This document shows positions 23,064 through 34,830 of a DNA stretch of 64,000 nucleotides, piece after piece; the first letter of the stretch is position 1, and every line of letters starts with the position of its first letter. A program made the translations under genes and the position numbers. The notes under the pieces were generated by a model. The model had not been told where the DNA came from, did not search any database, and saw only the letters and a program-made list of their open reading frames with translations. The DNA is from Balaenoptera acutorostrata. Its lineage: Eukaryota > Chordata > Mammalia > Artiodactyla > Balaenopteridae. The stretch spans positions 42,317,036-42,381,035 of the forward strand of contig NC_080075.1 in the NCBI RefSeq assembly GCF_949987535.1, read 5' to 3'.

Positions 23064-23149
23064 TCTCTATATATTTTAAACCACATAAGATATTGCTTGA
23101 TGCAGATAATATTCATATATACTTACTCTTTCTAGTGCAGTTCATTCTT

Positions 23150-23640
23150 TCCTGCATCTTCGTACACCCATCAGGAATTATTTTCCTTTTTTAAAGGCAG
23201 GTGTGCTGGTGACAAATCTCTCCATTCCTGGTTTTCTGGAAAATGGCTTTATTTTGCTTTCACTTTTGAAGAATATTTTTCCTGGATATGGATTTCTAGG
23301 TTGGCAGGTAATTTTTTTTCAGCACTTATAGAGGTATCTTTCTATTGTCATCCGGTTTCTAACATTTCTGTTGAGAAGTCAGCTGTCAGTATTACAGCTT
23401 TGAAGGTAATGTTTCTTTTCTTTCTGGTTGCTTTGAGTTCGAAATGATTCTTTTTCACAATATTATCTGATGTGTCTAAGTGTATGCTTTAATATTTGTT
23501 CAGTTATATTTATTCTATTCGGACTTTATAATAGTTCTTAAACCTGTACATTGATGCTTTCATTAGTTTTGGAAAATTCAGGGAGGTGGGCACCCAGGTA
23601 TTCAGTATGTTATTTTATGTGCTTTACTGTTTGTTATGAA
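23150..23640 (-). mobile_element. Ancient L1M/HAL1-like remnant
   Basis: Antisense text gttgagaagtcagctgtcag, tttctttctggttgctttga and ttagttttggaaaattcagg. Confidence 0.6.
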
Positions 23641-23801
23641 TGTTTCAAAAATATTTTAAGAGCAAAATGACAGGTCCTGCCTCAGGTGCTCACCTAGGAC
23701 CCTACTCTCGCTTATTTGCTTAGAGGTTGCTCTTCACTCTTGAATTCCTGGCTTGTCATTTTGATTCCTTAGTTTACTTCTTTAAGAATAAGATTTTCAA
23801 G

Positions 23802-24375
23802 TGTTCTGCTCATGAACGTGTATAGTCATGTCACCCAAGATGGCTGTTCTCTTGCTCTCTGTACATCCCCTGCTTGACCAGTCCCCTGCCTCACCTACAG
23901 CCTACTCACCTGACTGACCTTTCCTCTTAATCATAGAGCCTAGTCAGTAACTGCCTACATGCTTTCCCCTTGTCCCAGCTAGTGATTATTCTAATCCTTA
24001 GGCCAGAATGGCTCCGCCTACTAGTTTATCAAAGGGAAACATCTGCCCCATGAAAGTCTAACCTGAGGGGCTATGAGGGGCATGCCCCTCTACTGGTTTC
24101 GCTGGTAACTGATGAGCCAACCTGACAACAATTTTCCCTGTAATCGATAACCTCCTCCCCCCCACCACCACTTACCCAGGGAAGACTGCTGCTGTGTCCT
24201 GCCTGCTGTCTGCTGTACACAGTGGGGTGTCACCCCAGGACCTTGCTTTGAATGTGTAAGCTCCCCCATCCAATAAACCATTGATGTCTCTGTCACTGTC
24301 TCGGGCTCTTTCTTCAGTCTTGCGGCTGGGCAATTACAAGGCTTGTAGGCCTGCAGGGTGGAGCCCAAAAGAACA
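23802..24375 (+). mobile_element. Solo LTR, probably ERV1 (gammaretrovirus-like)
   Basis: Begins TGTTCT and ends AGAACA, an inverted 6-bp terminus with TG...CA ends; 574 bp long. AATAAA at 24272-24277 is followed by ctctgtcactgtctcgggct, a plausible R/U5 region. No matching target duplication was found (caag against aatc), so limits may be off or decayed. No internal retroviral genes are adjacent. Confidence 0.55.
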
Positions 24376-24405
24376 AATCTGAGAATTACCGTCTAAAGTT
24401 CAGAA

Positions 24406-24680
24406 GCTTTCCTGGTGGCACAGTGGTTAAGAATCTGCCTGCCAATGCAGGGGACACAGGTTTGAGCCCTGGTCCGGGAAGATCCCATATGCCGCGGAGT
24501 AACTAAGCCCGTGCGCCACAACTACTGAAGCCTGCACGCCTGTAGCCTGTGCTCCGCAACAAGAGAAGCCACTGCAGTGAGAAGCCCTTGGCAACTAGAG
24601 AAAGCCCGCGCACATCCACGGAAGACCCAATGCAGCCAATAAATAAATAAATAAAATAAATCTATTAAAAAATAAATAAA
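24406..24680 (+). mobile_element. CHR-type SINE, 'agaagcc' form with internal deletion
   Basis: Head gctttcctggtggcacagtg, tail (TAAA)n, perfect 12-bp duplications taaagttcagaa at 24394-24405 and 24681-24692. Part of the distal body is missing relative to the other long copies. Confidence 0.92.
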
Positions 24681-24692
24681 TAAAGTTCAGAA

Positions 24693-27600
24693 ACTTGAAA
24701 TACATCTTAAAAGCTAACATGAATGTAGAAGTAGCATGAAGAGGGACACTTGAAAGAAAGCAAGCCTTACCAAGGATAATAAGGTCTACATGTAGGGAGA
24801 AGGGGAGAAGACACTGTTACAAGGATTGAGTCTATAGAAGCAGCTGTAGGAGCTGTCACAATAATCAGACTCAAGAAAATTGCAGAAGTCTGAGAAATCC
24901 TGTGCCGACCTTAAGGCCTATTGAGATGACCAAGAAACAGACAACATATGTCTAGGATCCTTCCCAAAAAAATAAGAAAAGGAGTTATCCAGGATTATGA
25001 CAGCTAACAGACTATGCCTCTAGTTAGTCACAGTCAGAAGAATTCACTAATTCTCTGTAAGGAATACGTGGTCAAACAAGAATGCATTCATGTATACAGA
25101 CCCCAATCAGCTAGGGTTAAGTAAACCAGAGCGTGGCATATGGAGTCAAATGTTCTTATTTTGATTTCTGCTTTGTCCTATCTATGTGGCCTTGGCAAAT
25201 CACATGCCCTCTGGGCTCTTAGTTTTTGTGAAGGAGGATGTTAGAAAGAGCAAGAGACAAAGGACACATGAGAACCAATATAGCAGCTTTGCTCTCTTTT
25301 GTCTAGGGCTGATTCTAGAGTGAGAAACCGTAGAAGTTCCCCTTTCCCCATACTTTAAGTCCCTTGTGACATGCAAAACTTTATAAATATAGAAAGCAAA
25401 TCTGAACCTATTTAAAGAGATAGAAAGGAAGGGTAAATATTTCTGTGTCCCCACATGCAAATATGAGAAAGATAATTTAAGGAATTTTTAAACATTTCAA
25501 ATGCTTATTTTTTAAAAGTACAAACTAGAAGTTGGTAACCCTGCTTTTTTCTTAGCTTACAGAGGAAACATTGGAATAATTGAGAACAATGTCTTATAAA
25601 TAGCTGATTTAATGTAATTATACATCTTTAGAACAATCTTGAATTGTATTAGCATGAAAGACAAAGCATAGATACTGGAAACAAATTTCTCTCCTAAACT
25701 ACCTCTGGATTGTCATTAATAGCAAAATAGTAAATATATATACATCCTAAGTGTTCTGTGCAGATCAAATTTATCTAACACAAGTTTGAGTCAGTATCAC
25801 AAATCTGTTACTTTTGGAGATGGCTGGATTCTACCATGTTTCTTTTTCCCTTTTCTAAGTTTTTTTATTCTTAGAAAAGGATTAACACTTTACATGGAAA
25901 GTAATTGATATATTTTTTAAAATTACAGGATGTTCTTAGGTGTGGCTAGCATGGTATTAATTGTCCATTTTATAAGTCCATTTTATGGCTTGTAGGTATT
26001 TTATTGTTTCCTAGTTGAGGGTTATTGGATTTAGTAGGAATTTTTCAATATCTCAGATTTCATTCCCTGAAGTACCATCTTTTCCTGGAGGAACTCTGAT
26101 CTGTTCCATGAGAACGGGACTAGCTCCCTCCTGGGAAAGCTCCTTTCAAAAGTGTGTAGCCAGTCCCCATGGCTGGTGTTTATGGTGGCGTTACATCTGC
26201 TAAAGATGCTCAGGGCGCACTATTAATGAGTCTGGGTGAAGTTGATATTAATCATGTCTTCTGGTAAGTCTAGGGGATGTTTAATATAACAAGTCATCAG
26301 AGGTAAGTGCATGTGAATGGAAGGCACGCATTAATACTTAGCTATCATACATACCTATTTGGTTTGCCTGTGAAATCAAAATTCCCTTTTTACTGTGGTT
26401 AAGGAGAGTTCTCATCCTAACGGTGCACTAACTCTTGTTAGAAGAGTCAAGAATTGTGAAGGGTTTATGATTTTAACCTACTTTCAAGCTATCAGGTTAG
26501 TCCTCCAGTTTCCTGGATGTTGGAAGAAGACATGAACTTCCTGGGTCAAAAACAAAGGCCTTCATTACTCATGGCATAGTGGGCAGCGTGATCTTCATGT
26601 TCTCATCCATTCCCCTTGCCCCCCACGTCCCACAGGGGCAGTGTAGAGGCAGGCCCAAGGGAATGCTGTGTATACAGTGGGTTTCTGTCATAGCTGAGGG
26701 ACCATGCGCTTAAGATACCACCAACCTTACAAGGGAGTTGCTTGCAAACCTGCCCAAACTTTGCTCTGGACAGAGATATTTTTATTATCCTGCACAGCAA
26801 ACGAATCTTCCCTGTCTTCTGCAGGGAGACACTATATCTATCTTCTAAGACTGTTCATTTGAACATATATTCCAGAATAAAAGCTGTTACAAGATGAACA
26901 GAAACACAAAGAACCCATGGAGAATTGTCTGCCCACAAGAAGTAGGAACATTTCCCCGACCCATTATCAGGTCTGAATTCCTATTTTTTTCTTTGGCATT
27001 ATGTTTTCTATAACCAAGACATAGTTCTCTGTCCTAAGTATCATCTTCTGCTAGTAGGTAACTTCCTTATATGTAAAGGATTGGTTGAGAAAGATACTGG
27101 ATTATGAAAACAGGATATGGAGAACTCTAACAATTCTCTGCCTATGTCTCAGGTCAAATTATCAGAATAAAATGAGGGTGAGAGCCCTGAATGCCTGACT
27201 TGGCCTCTTGGAAAAGCTTCAAATGCCCCTAAGTCTTCTTAGATGTTAAGTTACATCCAAGTAGGTGAGGCAAGGACTCCATGGCACCAAATAGGGCTAT
27301 AAAGACAGATGTTTCAATGAACTTGAGAAATTGTGGGTTTGGTTACAAGTGGTACTTTTTGATACTCGGTGGAGCTTAAGAATCTCAAAGATGTTCAGGC
27401 AGTTGAAAAGACCTTGCAGAGAAAAAGTGATTTCCAGGGATAGAAGTATGTTGTCCATAAGAAAACACATCACATACACCGACCCCCTGAAATGGCTAAC
27501 CTTTGCTTAAGGATGCAAAGCAGACTTTCTTGGAATTCTCAGTAAATCCCTGAGGTGATAGGGAACACCGAACACAGTGAATATTTAAAGAAAGGATCTC

Positions 27601-28313
27601 TTTGGAGCTTCTGCTGATAAAATATTCTCTAAGTCAAAGAGTACCTTCACCTAGCCACTTCTTAATAATGAAAGTGCTGGTCAGGGTAGCAGGCTTCAGG
27701 CATCCTCAGTGTTAGGAAGAGACTGACCAGTGCGTGTATATCCTCTAGGAAAGTGTTCTTTTCTCACTCTTTAAAAAATTAACTTCCCTCAGTTCTTATC
27801 GGGGAACTGTAATTTTTTAAAAATCCTACATTTTACTTTAGAACTACTCACTCTGCCAAACCAGACAGAAATGGTAATTGTTTTTCACTGGAGAATGGAA
27901 GGCTTGTTACAGTTGTATTATGGTAAGGAAAGAATTCTTTTTCTTCATTTTTGGCAATAAATTATTCAAAAATTGTTGATAATATGATGTAAAAATATTA
28001 GAGGAAACTTTGAAAAGGGGAAATAAGTCACCCATAATCATATTGCCTGCACATAGTACTCTTCTCATTTTTGAATGTTGCCTCTTGGTCCTTATTTAAA
28101 TACATGTATATTTTTGGCATAGCTGCAAGAGATGTTTATAGCAGGTACCAACTCAATTTATGGATATACCATGCAGGTTCTTAAGGAATGGGATTTTTCT
28201 TTAAAAATCATCAGATGTTAATGTGTCTTAAAAGCCATGTCTTAATTTATCTTACAGCTTAACTGTTATTTTACTAGAGGGAATAAATATATTTTCTTCT
28301 GACTATAGACACT
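24693..28313. other. Repeat-poor 3.6-kb stretch, no gene seen
   Basis: Apart from a MIR piece at 25139-25230 I recognise no repeat, RNA or coding exon. Frames such as 25200-25460 minus, 26015-26203 plus and 26603-26800 minus are short and unconvincing. It may hold regulatory or intronic sequence. Confidence 0.4.
25139..25230 (+). mobile_element. MIR fragment
   Basis: tatgtggccttggcaaatcaca and the preceding gagtcaaatgttcttatttt match the MIR core loosely. Confidence 0.6.
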
Positions 28314-28329
28314 CAGACCAACTGCTTTT

Positions 28330-28831
28330 TTTTTTTTTAATTTTCATTGGCGTATAGTTGATTTACAATGTCGTGTTAGTTTCAGGTATACAGCAAAGTG
28401 AACCAGTTATACATCTACATATATCCACTCTTTTTCAGGTTCTTTTCCCATATAGGCCATTACAGAGTACTGAGTAGAGTTCCCTGTGCTATACAGTAGG
28501 TCCTTATTAGTTATCTATCTTATATATAGTAGTGTGTATACGTCAATCCCAATCTCCCAGTTTACCCTTACCCCCCTTCCCCCCGGTAACCATAAGTTTT
28601 CTACATCTGTGACTCTGTTTCCATTTTGTAGATAAGTTCATTTGTATTATTTATTTATTTATTTATTATTTTTTGGCCACACTGTGTGGCATGTGGGATC
28701 CTAGTTCCCTGACCAGGGATCAAACCCATGTCCCCTGTGATGGGAGTGTGGAGTCTTAACCACTGGACTGCCAGGAAAGGCCCTGTACCCTTTTTTTAGA
28801 TTCCACATATAAGCAATATCATGATATTTGT
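28330..28831 (-). mobile_element. 5'-truncated L1 3' end, split by a short SINE
   Basis: Antisense L1 tail (ggcgtatagttgatttacaa, tagtgtgtatacgtcaatcc). Duplications cagaccaactgctttt (28314-28329) and cagaccgattgctttt (28832-28847), two mismatches. Confidence 0.9.
28644..28782 (-). mobile_element. Short tRNA-derived SINE (about 120 bp form)
   Basis: Inverted copy: tail ttttttggccacactgtgtg, inverted B box region caaacccatgtcccc, head ccactggactgccaggaaag. Inserted in the L1 tail. Confidence 0.85.
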
Positions 28832-28847
28832 CAGACCGATTGCTTTT

Positions 28848-29204
28848 TGGGCTCATTCCTAGTTTTGATAGAGAGACTCCATTACCATTCCCTTTTAATC
28901 TGCTCTGACATGTAAACATGCATTCAGTTAATCTAAAAGTTGTATCAGACTATTAAAGAATAAATTAAACAGAAAAGGGGCTAAAATCATAGCCCCATTT
29001 CTTGCTGCTTGAGATTGTAATCTTCTGTAGGAAGGTAATGTTTGCCCACAATAATATTAAAATACAAGCTTCACAAATGTTTTGATAGATGGGGAATCCA
29101 TGTTTGATTATATTATCAAACCTTAGCTGGTACCTCTCTATAGGAGCAATCAGTGACAGCTTCAAACTGTCCTACATTACTTGTGTTTTTTTAATCTGTA
29201 AGTT
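28848..29204. other. Unique-looking sequence, no gene seen
   Basis: Nothing recognisable; minus frame 28965-29165 appears random. Confidence 0.4.
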
Positions 29205-29215
29205 TAAAAAAGGCA

Positions 29216-29239
29216 GCGGGGGTGGGGGTGGGGGTCAGG
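29216..29239. repeat. (GGGGGT)n G-rich run
   Basis: Three to four near-perfect GGGGGT units abut the 5' end of the SINE, enough G-runs to fold a quadruplex in principle. Confidence 0.8.
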
Positions 29240-29534
29240 GGGCTTCCCTGGTGGCGTAGTGGTTGAGAATCTGCCTGCCAATGCAGAGGACACGGGTTCG
29301 AGCCCTGGTCTGGGAAGATCCCACATGCTGCGGAGCAACTAGGCCCGTGAGCCACAACTACTGAGCCTGCGCGTCTGGAGCCTGTGCTCTGCAACAAGAG
29401 AGGCCGCGATAGTGAGAGGCCCGCGCACCGCGATGAAGAGTGGTCCCCACTTGCCGCAACTAGAGAAAGCCCTCGCACAGAAACGAAGACCCAACACAGC
29501 CATAAATAAAAGTAAAAATTAAAAAAAAAAAAAA
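29240..29534 (+). mobile_element. CHR-type SINE, long 'gaggccgcgat' form
   Basis: Complete head and body with an A-run tail. Flanks aaaggcagcgggg and aaaggcagagggg look like the duplication, with the G-rich run expanded on the left side. Confidence 0.9.
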
Positions 29535-29699
29535 AAAAGGCAGAGGGGTAAGTAATAATAGATGTAATCCAAAGGAGTATTGGGGAAAATCTTCATTTGG
29601 TGGTGCTTTATCCTATCTGTTTATGACACTTCGCAATTACTCAAATCTCTGGCTCAGGAGAACTGTGAAAACATTGACAATGTAAATGCATTATTGAGT

Positions 29700-30118
29700 G
29701 GGAAGGCTATTATGGCAGAGACTGTCACGTGCTCACCCAAAACTCCTTTTCTCATTTCCCAGGCATACTGGTTGACATTTCCAGCCTCCTTTGCAGTCAG
29801 GTGTGGCCATGTGACTAAGTTGTAGCCAATGGTGTGAGAGCCCATGTACTGTGTGACACTTCCAGGCTTGGCCCATAATAACCTCTAATGGATGAGCCTC
29901 GTGCTCTTTCTCTTTCCTGCTTGATCCAGAAGAGCATCCTTGGAAGCCATGAGTTTCCAAGATGGTGGAGCCATAATATGGAAGCCTGTTTGTGATCCTC
30001 ATCATCTGATGAGGACCAGCTACTTTGCACTTTACTTTAGTAAGAATCAGACTTCAATTGGGTTAGGCAAATGAGACTTTGGGGTTGTATCCATAACAGC
30101 TGCTAATGTTACCCTAAT
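29700..30118 (+). mobile_element. LTR-like repeat of MaLR type
   Basis: Blocks ctcctttgcagtcaggtgtg, ctttctctttcctgcttgat, cagacttcaattgggttagg and the ending taacagctgctaatgttacc resemble a diverged MLT1-group LTR. Boundaries approximate. Confidence 0.5.
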
Positions 30119-30310
30119 TAATAAAATTACGAAATAGAAAGTGATTTGACTTGTATAATCACACACGCAGAGACACATTATTTTAGTTCCTCTGTAAACA
30201 AGCCATGATGATGGCAGAGAAGGTAATAGCTAAAAATATTTTGAAGTTAAGCACAGCTGGGGACTGAGATACTACTCAGAGGAAACAATTATCTATAGGA
30301 TCTAAGAAGC

Positions 30311-30588
30311 AGCATAAAGTAGTGGTTAAGTGTGAGGGGTCTGGGGCCAGACTGGTTGGGTTCCAGTCCTGTCTGCTATTTGTTATCCGTGTGACCTTGA
30401 ACAGATTATCCAAACTTTTCTTGCCCCAGTTTCCTCAACTGTAAAGTGGAAATAATAATAATGATAATAGTATGTATGTACTTCACAGGCATCTTGTCAA
30501 ATTTAAATGAAATAATATATATAAAATGCTTCCAGCAGTGCCAGACAAAGTAAGCACTGGACAAATGTTAGATTACTATTATTAGCGA
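30311..30588 (+). mobile_element. Near full-length MIR SINE
   Basis: Head gcataaagtagtggttaagt, core ccgtgtgaccttgaacagat, then ctcaactgtaaagtggaaat and tail gcactggacaaatgttagat. Confidence 0.88.
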
Positions 30589-31130
30589 GTAAGAACCATG
30601 TGTCGGGCAAGGACCCAGAATCCAGAGATGAGGAGAGAGCCTTTGGGTGTAGAGACTCAGGTCACGATGGCCGCTCAATCTTCTGGCTAACACTACCCAT
30701 CACTGACGTGCTTCCCATCTGGGTAGATAAAATGATAGAGGAGCACCTCAAATTACTGCAAAGAATGTCCCTCCTTCCTGCTCATCTGCCATGGGCGTGT
30801 CTTGCCTTGTATAAGGACTCCTTCCTTTGTCAGCACCAAGTAGCAGGTTATATACACATCTGTCTTCCCTTTTCCTCTCAAATCCCTTCTGTCCTCCATG
30901 TCTTCAAGGTGGAGAAGCAAAAGAGCTATTTAGCCACAAACCTCTGCCATTGTTTATTATTGGTTCTATCTCTGGCTAGCCTTGGGGTAAAAATGAGCTA
31001 CCTTAAGGACAACTTGAGTGATGAAATAGAATTCTATTTAAGGTCACTAGCATATTGAATCTTTAAGCAAACTATAGAATTGAGAGATCCAGGCTAGCAA
31101 TTTGCTAAGTAAAAAATAGGCATAGAGATT
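30589..31130. other. Unassigned sequence with a 152-codon open frame
   Basis: The plus frame 30600-31058 (GTG start) contains hydrophobic stretches late in the frame but no domain I recognise. A frame of this length is expected by chance a few times in a window of this size. Confidence 0.3.
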
Positions 31131-31134
31131 TTTA

Positions 31135-31705
31135 ACTCATATTTTAAAATTGTGGTAAAATATACATAACATAAATTTAACACTTTAAATATTTTTAAGT
31201 GCACAATTCAGTGGCATTAAGTACATTCACAGTGTTGTATAATTATTACCACTATCCATCTCTAGAATTCATTCATCATCCCCTATGTAAACTCTGTACC
31301 CATTAAATAATTCCCATTCCTCCTTCCCCTACCCCTAGCAATCCCTCTTCTACTTTTTGTCTCAATAAATTTGCCTATTCTAGGTACCTCATATAAGTGG
31401 AATCATACAATATTTATCCTTTTGTGTCTGGCTTAGTTTGCTTAGCACAATATTTCTAAGGTTCATCCCTGTTGAAGCATGTATCAGAATTTCCTTCCTT
31501 TTTATGGTTGAATAATATTCCATTGTGTGTATATATATCACATTTTGTTGATCTACTCATCTGTTGATGGATACATGGACTGTTTCCATCTTTTGGCTGT
31601 TGTGAAGAATGCTGCTATGAACATGAATGTACAAGTATGTGTTTGAGTCCCTGTTTTCAGTTCTTTTGGATGTATGCATAAGAGTGGAAATACTGGTAAT
31701 TCACG
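31135..31705 (-). mobile_element. L1 3' UTR remnant
   Basis: Antisense L1MB/MC-like tail: attgtggtaaaatatacata, agtgcacaattcagtggcat, ataagtggaatcatacaata, tctgttgatggatacatgga. Confidence 0.78.
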
Positions 31706-32639
31706 TTTTTAAATAGGAGATTTCTACATGTGTCTCATTAACCAGAACTGTGTCACATGATGTCTCCTTACTGCAAGGGGATGGGGTGGGGTTGAGAACA
31801 CGAGGTTTTAATTTTTCCCCCAGCCTCTGTAGTAGAGAAAGGCAAGAAAATGTGTACTGGAAAAAAGTGATGAGTGAATCCGCCTATGGTATCCACCACA
31901 ATGTACATCCTAGGAGATGAATCTAGAACTGAGATTTTGTACTCCCACAGCAGGCAATATGGATAAGAATTGGTTTCCTATGGTAACTATAATGTTGTTG
32001 GTATTCTATAAATTCAAATGCAATGCTGTCCCTTTCTCCTGGATCCCATTTTGAATGATTTTATGACTTACAGGAACTGCCTCATCTAGTTTCAGTGGGA
32101 CTTTAGATAAATCTGCTTTTGATAGGTAATTACCCATGGTTTGGTTTATATAAAATAGGCTTTCCAACAGAAGGGGGGCACTCAACTGTAGATAAAGATA
32201 ATTAAATGATAATTAAAATTGGGTTGTTTAGCAATAACAATACAAATGGGGAAGGGGCAAGATGGCATCTTGGAAAGGAAATCATTCTATTAGAATACTC
32301 AACTAGCAAATACAACTAGTTCTGTTTAAAGATTACTATTCAAAGATTATTGTTCAATTACTCCAACATTAGCTGTTTGATTTACCTAAGGACACTCATT
32401 TATCACCGGAAGTTTGGGAATAGGATCTAGCCATAGCATTTGTAGACACTAGACGTTCAGAAAGATGATTTATCCTTATCTTAGATATAAATTTTAAATT
32501 TCCATTATTAAGGAGGAAGTCACCAAGGTGACAATCTTATCAATGATGGATTCAAGAATGAAATGAAGGATGGGAAGATCAAAGCATGAGTTAGGCATTT
32601 CGTATTTGTCTGACACATACATAGCTAAAGAAAGAGGAG
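31706..32639. other. Mostly unique sequence, no gene seen
   Basis: 31,735-31,800 (aaccagaactgtgtcacatg) looks like a piece of the same ancient repeat found at 32,640. No coding signal. Confidence 0.4.
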
Positions 32640-33010
32640 GAGTATGGTGTTAGGATACAATTTCAGATGCATGTAATAGAGCCCCCAAATAACCATGGGC
32701 TGAACAAGAGAGAAGTTTGTTTCTCACTTGTGAAGATGGTCCAGGGCAGGTATAGTGGCTCTTCTCCAAGGATCATCTAGGGTCCTTGGCTCCTTCTCTC
32801 CTGTTTCTTTGCCATTCCAAGCAGCAGAATGGAAGCAGAGGAAAGAGTGAAGGGATGACACATCCCTTAACTTTTAGAGTGTGACCAGAAGTTAATCCTC
32901 ACTGTGCCCAGGATTTAGACATATGGTCATACCTCACTGCAAAGGATTCCGGGAAATACAGTTTTTATTCTGATGGCCATATGTCCAGCTAAAAATGAGG
33001 GGTACTATTA
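32640..33010 (+). mobile_element. Ancient mammalian interspersed repeat, unnamed
   Basis: gagagaagtttgtttctcac, ttggctccttctctcctgtt, attccgggaaatacagtttt and ctaaaaatgaggggtactat occur in the order of a mammal-wide repeat I know by pattern but cannot name securely. Confidence 0.4.
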
Positions 33011-34440
33011 TTTTAAAAGGAGAGAGTGGATTTTGAAATACAATGAATAATCTTGCTACCATAAAAGTGTTTCTATTATAGAAAATAGAACAATTACTTT
33101 AAAGGAATTTGAAAAATTTCGAGTCAGAGGAGATCTTGGGTTTGTGCGGAAGCGAATCCTTCCCATCCTCTTGACAGATTAGTAATCTATTCTTCTTTAT
33201 GAGTTTTGGGGCTTTAAAGTGCATGGCCAGAGCCAGCTATTGCCCTGCATTAGCCATTATCCTGAGCAAGACAGGCTCCCAAATAATTATACTACCATAG
33301 GAGACACAGAACATGCTCTGCCTCTGACTGCATGTGCCACTGCAGACTGGATTAATTCTCTATTACCGCCAATTATTTTCTGTGAGGAGGATGGCAGCCA
33401 CGTCCTTCCCCTGTAAACTTTACCTGTACCTACTCACCATTCTAATGTGATGCACAGAAAAGTAGTCAACAGAACAACTAGTACACAACCATGGCGCAGG
33501 AGGTGCTGTAGAGAAAGGAATCAGTGGGTCGTTTGGAGAGAAAAGTTTTCTATGGAGCCTTGGCATGGCCATGAAGAGAGAGAGGGCCATAAGGGAGGAA
33601 GGTAAGCAAGAGAGGGGAAGACAACTGATCATGAGCGGAAGGAAATGTTTCCCTCTCCCTAGTGGAAGTGAAGAATGACTCTCACACATCAGAGGAATTG
33701 AGACAGGCATACCTCCGAGGGGGCAGAGACAACTAACCTAACTTCAAGGAAACCTAACAGTGGAGCAACGCTAGGGAATTACAGCAAGAACAGGGGTCAC
33801 AAATGTGCTGCAGCGCGCAGGAATTCTAAATGGAAACCTCCGCACAGTCAGTCTTTATAACATCCAGCATTCTTCAACCCCGCTGAGACTTTCTGGTCCA
33901 CCAACCTCAGCTCCCTTCCCCACTTCCCCAAAGCCCTCCTCGTGTCCTTACTTCCCACCTTGCTCAGTTTGGACTCCATGGTTCAATCCCTAAAATCACA
34001 CCCTTACATAGTATTCAATCTACCTGCCCCTCTCTCCATATTTCCCTGGCAAAACCTCAACTCTGATGAAGCCTAACAGACCCACCCAACTCCCTGCCTG
34101 CCCCCAAGGAGCTGGATGTGGCTGAGGGAAGCCCACAGTGGAGCCCAGTCTGCTGAAGCTCCAGAGACTTCAGCGTCGCCCAGCTATCCCATACATCGCC
34201 AGGGTCGGCTTAGTCTCTTTTTCTGAAAGAGGGTAACTGAAATTAACCAGAAAGTTATGAGCTCTGCTCAGTATTTCATTAAGTAATGGGAAAATGAAAT
34301 TCAACTGGAAAATGATTGAAAGCAATGATTAAAAAAAATTAAAACTGCTGTTTGTGTTTCACTGAGTCTAGACATCTTAATAAGTCAGTTGTGTCTATAC
34401 TTCTCTCCTTTTTCATATCTTGTTCTCTTTCTCTTTATTT
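33011..34440. other. Unassigned sequence, no gene seen
   Basis: Contains 33,219-33,416 plus, 33,420-33,710 minus and 33,805-33,993 plus frames without recognisable domains; 33,890-34,160 may be an old repeat. Confidence 0.35.
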
Positions 34441-34503
34441 TTTTAAAAAAGTTAAATGTATTTTTATCAAAGTGATACATATAAGTAGTTTTAAAAAGTC
34501 ATA

Positions 34504-34817
34504 CAGGGCTTCCCTGGTGCCGCAGTGGTTGAGAATCTGCCTGCTAATGCAGGGGACACGGGTTTGAGCCCTGTTCTGGGAGGATCCCACATGCCGCGGA
34601 GCAGCTAGGCCCGTGAGCCACAACTACTGAGCCTGCGTGTCTGGAGCCTGTGCTCCGCAACCCGAGAGGCCGCGATAGCGAGAGGCCCGCGCACCACGAT
34701 GAAGAGTAGCCCCCACTTGCCACAACTAGAGAAAGCCCTCGCGCAGAAACAAAGACCCAACACAACCAAAAATAAAAAAAAAAAAATAATAATAATAATA
34801 AAAGTCGTATTAAAAAA
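34504..34817 (+). mobile_element. CHR-type SINE, long 'gaggccgcgat' form
   Basis: Body with gcgatagcgagaggcc and tail (AATAAT)n. aaaaagtcata at 34493-34503 is repeated as aaaaagtcgtata at 34818-34830, with a further aaaagtcgtat at 34800-34810 inside the tail. Confidence 0.9.
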
Positions 34818-34830
34818 AAAAAGTCGTATA

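Noticed and set aside
30600..31058. 152-codon plus-strand open frame
   Set aside because: GTG start, directly downstream of a MIR, no recognisable domain; length is within chance expectation for 64 kb in six frames.
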